DNA from: Sphingomonas bacterium
GTDB lineage: Bacteria; Pseudomonadota; Alphaproteobacteria; Sphingomonadales; Sphingomonadaceae
Assembly (NCBI GenBank): GCA_026785645.1
Contig: JAJAZM010000107.1
Location: forward strand, 1 to 16,184
Reading direction: 5' to 3'
Length of the DNA: 16,184 bases
Position 1 is the first letter of the stretch; each line of letters begins with the position of its first letter. Positions 13,340 through 16,184 of the stretch are shown here, piece by piece. Below the pieces are notes generated by a model, which saw nothing but the letters and a program-made list of their open reading frames with translations, had not been told where the DNA came from and made no database searches. The position numbers and the translations under genes were made by a program.

Positions 13340-14061
13340 TCCTTGGCCCGCGCGCTCGCCACCGCGTCGTTGAGCAGGTCGTAGCCGACCGCCGAGTTCA
13401 TCACCTTGTCGCCAATCACGAACAACGGCGTGCCGGTCGCCCCCAATTGCCCCGCAAGTGCCATGTTCTTGCTGATCTCGGCCTCGATTGCCGGATCGCG
13501 TGCCTGCTCGGGCGATATGCCCATGCGACCTGCGACCAGCGCGATCGTCTCAGTGCTTGGCCGCCCGGCCTCGAACAGCGCATCGTGGAACGCGCCAAAC
13601 TTGCCGGCCTTGGACGCTGCCAGCGCCACGCGTGACGCGGCGACGCTGTCGGGCCCGAGGATCGGGAATTCGCGATAGACCACGCGAAGACCCTTGTCCT
13701 CGGCCACCAGCCGCTCGATGTCGGGGTTGGACTTGCGGCAGTAACCGCAGGCGTAATCGTAAAAATAGGTCATCACCACGTCGGGCTTGGCCGAGCCTTT
13801 CCACGAGGAGCCGAACGGCGTTTCGAGCGCGGCACGATTGGCAGCCAGCACCGGCGCATATTGCCCGTCGCGAAGCGCGTCCGACGCTTCGACCAATATC
13901 TGCGGCTGCTTGACCAGGGCATCGCGCACCATGTTCGGCCCGATCAGCTGCGGCGCGGCGAGCAACAATAGCCCGGCCGTCGCCAGCGACCCGATAAGCC
14001 CACCGCCGATTGCCGCGATCCACATTCTGCTCGGCGAGGGGGCAACCCGGTTGTCACTCAC
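13336..14061 (-). CDS. DsbA-family thiol oxidoreductase, membrane-anchored
   Basis: A 241-residue envelope protein. Residues 1-12 are polar, and about 13-37 form one hydrophobic segment (WIAAIGGGLIGSLATAGLLL...) with no obvious cleavage site, so it is likely anchored in the inner membrane facing the periplasm. Residues 93-235 are a thioredoxin fold with inserted helices: FYDYACGYCRKSNPD with active cysteines C105 and C108, REFPILG, and the cis-proline loop GATGTPLFVIG (T211-P212). It resembles ScsC/BdbD-type DsbA-like proteins (Com1-like). The start is GTG at 14061, 8 bases inside the end of the M48 protease gene, so the two are translationally coupled. Alternative: secreted form after an unrecognised cleavage. 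Confidence 0.92.
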   Translation of the reverse strand: MSDNRVAPSPSRMWIAAIGGGLIGSLATAGLLLLAAPQLIGPNMVRDALVKQPQILVEASDALRDGQYAPVLAANRAALETPFGSSWKGSAKPDVVMTYFYDYACGYCRKSNPDIERLVAEDKGLRVVYREFPILGPDSVAASRVALAASKAGKFGAFHDALFEAGRPSTETIALVAGRMGISPEQARDPAIEAEISKNMALAGQLGATGTPLFVIGDKVMNSAVGYDLLNDAVASARAKD

Positions 14062-15439
14062 CGGATTTGTTGCCCTTCTTGTTCTTCTTCAGCTCGGCCT
14101 CGGACACCATTGCAATGTCCTGCGCGCGGATGAAGTCGGGCGTTCCCTTGGGGATTCCCGCCATTGCGGTCTTGGCGCTGATCAGCGCCAGCTTGGGCTT
14201 GCCCTCAAGGTTGTTGCGTTCGGCGGTGGCCAGAGCGGCGCGCGCCCGGTCGCCCTCGCGATCATAAACAATGCCCAGCTGCATCCACGCGAAGGGATTG
14301 TCATTGTCGCGATTGACCGCGGCCTTGAGCACCGACTTGGCCTCGGCAAAATTCTTGTCATCCTCGGTCGCGATCAACGCATGGCCAAGCATCACCGCGA
14401 TCATCGGCTGGTCGGCGGCTTGCGCGACTGACCGTCGGAGCACCGGAATGGCCTCCTTCGGGCGACCCGATTCGAGCAATATCTGACCCTTCAGCTCGAG
14501 GAAGAAGGGATCATCGGGTGCCTTGGCAATCAGGAAGTCGGCCTCCGACAAGGCTTTTTCGGGATAAGCGCCGAGGTGATAGGCATAGGCCCGGGCATAA
14601 TGCGCCGGAACGCTCTGGTCGCTCTCGGGATAGATGGTCACCGCATTCTTCGAATTGACGAAGCCGATCAGCTTGGCCTTGACCCGCTGGAACCGTGCCT
14701 CGATCTTCGGATCGGTCGGTTTGTCCCACGCCGGGTCTTTTCTATAAACCTGGGTCAGCGCTTCGATCCGCTCGCTCGATAGCGGGTGGGTCCGGTCGTA
14801 ACTGTCCTTGGCGTAGATCGCGAGGCGATATTCCTGGTTCTGCAATTTCTTGAAGAAATCCAGGCTGCCCTTGCCGCTATAGCCGGCCTTTGACAGATAG
14901 GAGGCACCAGCCAGGTCGGACGAGCTTTCCTGGGCGCGGGTGAAGGCGAAGAAATTGCCCATTGCGGCGCGCTGCCCGGCCATGATGATACCCATGCCGG
15001 CTTCGGGCGCTCCGGCCGCGATCGCCGCCGCGCCGAGCACCAGCGACAGCAAGGTGATCCCGGTTGCCGCCTTGGCGCCCTCGCCAATGCGGATGACATG
15101 CCCGCCCGCGACATGGCCAAGCTCATGCGCGATCACGCCCTGCAATTGATTGGCATTGTCAGCGCGGGTCAGCAGCCCGCTGTGGATATAGACGATTTGC
15201 CCGCCAGCGACGAAGGCGTTGATCTCGTCATCGTTGATCAGCACGATCTTGACGTTGGCGGGATCGAGCCCGGCGGCCTGGATCAATGGCCGCGACATGT
15301 CGCGGAACATCAACTCGGTTTCGCTGTCGCGCAGGATCGATTGTGCCGCGGCCGGCTGGATCGCTGCAAACGCCAGCGTCAGGCCGAGCATCACGGATCG
15401 TAATGCCCAGCGCAACGGGCGGGTGGGGAGGGGGGTCAT
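14054..15439 (-). CDS. M48 metalloprotease with TPR-like C-terminus (BepA-like)
   Basis: A 461-residue exported protease. Residues 1-33 are a signal peptide with RPLRWALR then a hydrophobic core and AAA-Q cleavage near 32-33. The zinc site is H105-E-L-G-H109 with the third ligand probably E171 in AQESSSDLAG, the E-x3-D signature of M48. An internal hydrophobic stretch near 126-160 follows the zinc motif, as in BepA/LoiP. Residues about 290-430 contain TPR-like helices (HYARAYAYHLGAYPEKALSE, PKEAIPVLRRSVAQA, AWMQLGIVYDREGDRARAAL). BepA acts in outer-membrane protein quality control. The ATG at 15439 is supported by GGAG 8 bases upstream; longer in-frame starts would bury the signal peptide. 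It lies between rne and the DsbA-like gene, which it overlaps by 8 bases. Confidence 0.93.
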   Translation of the reverse strand: MTPLPTRPLRWALRSVMLGLTLAFAAIQPAAAQSILRDSETELMFRDMSRPLIQAAGLDPANVKIVLINDDEINAFVAGGQIVYIHSGLLTRADNANQLQGVIAHELGHVAGGHVIRIGEGAKAATGITLLSLVLGAAAIAAGAPEAGMGIIMAGQRAAMGNFFAFTRAQESSSDLAGASYLSKAGYSGKGSLDFFKKLQNQEYRLAIYAKDSYDRTHPLSSERIEALTQVYRKDPAWDKPTDPKIEARFQRVKAKLIGFVNSKNAVTIYPESDQSVPAHYARAYAYHLGAYPEKALSEADFLIAKAPDDPFFLELKGQILLESGRPKEAIPVLRRSVAQAADQPMIAVMLGHALIATEDDKNFAEAKSVLKAAVNRDNDNPFAWMQLGIVYDREGDRARAALATAERNNLEGKPKLALISAKTAMAGIPKGTPDFIRAQDIAMVSEAELKKNKKGNKSGE

Positions 15440-15468
15440 GCCTTGCTCTCCATCCCGCTTCCTGAACC

Positions 15469-15512
15469 ACGGATGAAAGCGAGCGGGCATCGCGCCCACC
15501 GCTGTCATCCGT
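15469..15512. other. Long interrupted stem-loop between RNase E and M48 protease genes
   Basis: ACGGATGA (15469-15476) pairs with TCATCCGT (15505-15512). Inside, AGCG (15478-15481) pairs with CGCT (15500-15503), and GGGC (15485-15488) with GCCC (15494-15497), around a 5-base loop. That gives 16 paired positions in 44 bases. It lies 12 bases after the RNase E stop and 29 bases ahead of the protease start. No T-run follows, so it is more likely an mRNA processing or stabilising element than a simple terminator. Confidence 0.5.
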
Positions 15513-15524
15513 CGGTCCGCATGC

Positions 15525-16184
15525 TCATCCAAAGGTGCGTTGCCACCAGCCGCCACGGCGCGGCTCGCCATCGTCCTCGTCGCCCGACGGACCGTCGGTC
15601 GCGGTTACATCATTGTCGACCAGTGCGGCGGCCTTGGGCTTGGGTCGCGTGGTCTTGGCCTTAGCGGGGGTCTTGGCCTCGGCCGGAGCCTTGGCTTCGG
15701 CTTCGACCGGTGCTGCTGCAACCGGCGCAGGCTCTACCGGAGCGGCTGCAACCGGCGCAGGCGCTACCGGAGCGACCTCGACCGGAGCGACGTCGACCGG
15801 GGCTTCCTCGGCGAACAACGGGGCGTCGTCGACCTTCTTGGCACGGCTTCGGCGCTTGGGCCCCTCGGCTTTGCTCGGGACCGGCTTTTCGGCGGCATCG
15901 GTGGCTTGCTCGACTTCCGGTGCCGCGTTGGCGACTGCAGGCACAGGCTTGGCACCCAGATCCTCGGCGGCTTTTTGGGCCTTGGGACGACGGCGGGTCT
16001 TGGGCTTCGATTCCTCAACCGGCTCGGCATCGGCCAGCGGAGCTTTGTCGACGATCACCGGCTCGATCATCGGCGTGTCGTCGGCGCTGCCCGTCGACGC
16101 TTCGCTGCCTTCGCTCCGGCGACCACGGCCACGACCGCCGCGGCGACCCCGACGAATGCGTCCGGCGCCGTCGGTCCCGCTTTC
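15525..16184 (-). CDS. rne: Ribonuclease E, C-terminal region (partial)
   Basis: The frame enters from the right window edge and runs 219 residues to TGA at 15527-15525; the catalytic N-terminus lies outside. The visible part is the disordered scaffold typical of alphaproteobacterial RNase E: an arginine/glycine-rich RNA-binding stretch (RIRRGRRGGRGRGRR) near the edge, basic patches KPKTRRRPK and PKRRSRAKK, a low-complexity P/V/A segment, and the C-terminus GEPRRGGWWQRTFG. This terminal W-W-x-x-x-F-G is what I recall for sphingomonad RNase E. In the family this tail assembles the degradosome and binds RNA. The identity is a strong inference, since no catalytic motif is in view. The M48 protease gene follows on the same strand after 85 bp. 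Confidence 0.8.
   Translation of the reverse strand, partial: ESGTDGAGRIRRGRRGGRGRGRRSEGSEASTGSADDTPMIEPVIVDKAPLADAEPVEESKPKTRRRPKAQKAAEDLGAKPVPAVANAAPEVEQATDAAEKPVPSKAEGPKRRSRAKKVDDAPLFAEEAPVDVAPVEVAPVAPAPVAAAPVEPAPVAAAPVEAEAKAPAEAKTPAKAKTTRPKPKAAALVDNDVTATDGPSGDEDDGEPRRGGWWQRTFG
15721..15780. repeat. Two 30-bp tandem repeats inside the RNase E tail
   Basis: Units 15721-15750 and 15751-15780 both start ACCGGCGCAGGC and share CTACCGGAGCG; about 25 of 30 positions agree. A partial, further diverged unit follows. They encode the alternating APVAAAPVE-like segment of the disordered tail and could vary in number between strains. Confidence 0.55.

Noticed and set aside
1..16184. Insertion sequence, prophage or genomic island
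   Set aside because: No transposase, integrase or phage gene, no flanking direct repeats at tRNA-Gln, and base composition is even apart from the 6.8-7.35 kb spacer.

Overview
The window is GC-rich (roughly 63-65% by eye) chromosomal DNA of an alphaproteobacterium. Gene content and order point to the Sphingomonadales: the leftward series RNase E, M48 metalloprotease, DsbA-like protein; the Ppx-like phosphatase overlapping rlmE; a typA gene; a SleB-type hydrolase beside a single-domain response regulator; GTG/TTG starts and 4-bp start/stop overlaps. This placement is inference from sequence features, not a database match. I see no insertion sequence, prophage, CRISPR array or rRNA operon.

Left part (1-3353), accessory regulators and transport. 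The last 30 codons of an unrecognised rightward gene end at 93 and overlap, tail to tail, an MFS transporter read leftward (90-1256). A divergent MarR-family regulator (1315-1728) shares a 58-bp spacer with it; that spacer carries a TGCTAA/TTAGCA inverted repeat and probably leaderless promoters. A LacI-family regulator (1897-2961) follows, preceded by two LacI-type operators. Its stop overlaps a GTG opening a membrane-protein frame that is interrupted by an in-frame TGA, probably a decayed gene.

Middle part (3354-9735), housekeeping genes among loosely packed small genes. It holds typA/bipA (3488-5323), an unknown two-TM protein read leftward (5610-6269), a small amphi-Trp-domain protein (6538-6759), a 590-bp gene-free stretch with short tandem and inverted repeats, a SleB-like cell wall hydrolase starting with TTG (7356-7970), a single-domain response regulator starting with GTG (8101-8607), a doubtful two-TM ORF (8654-8983), a small lipoprotein read leftward (8868-9245), and tRNA-Gln(CUG) read leftward (9514-9587) with a TTGACA promoter element.

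Right part (9736-16184). Three overlapping rightward genes form an operon: a Ppx/GppA-type phosphatase, the 23S rRNA 2'-O-methyltransferase RlmE, and a TPR protein with a SPINDLY/OGT-type (GT41) glycosyltransferase domain. The rlmE/glycosyltransferase junction carries a G-run array that fits the G-quadruplex pattern, contains the likely ribosome binding site of the glycosyltransferase and a GGGGGGC slippery heptamer in the frame needed for a -1 shift. Convergent to it is a leftward envelope set: RNase E (C-terminal part only, cut by the window edge), a signal-peptide-bearing M48 metalloprotease with TPR-like repeats, and an anchored DsbA-family oxidoreductase with CGYC.

The strongest candidates for something undescribed are the G-rich rlmE/glycosyltransferase junction and the glycosyltransferase itself, whose protein targets cannot be read from the sequence. 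Most of the rest is ordinary core genome with a few interesting spacers.
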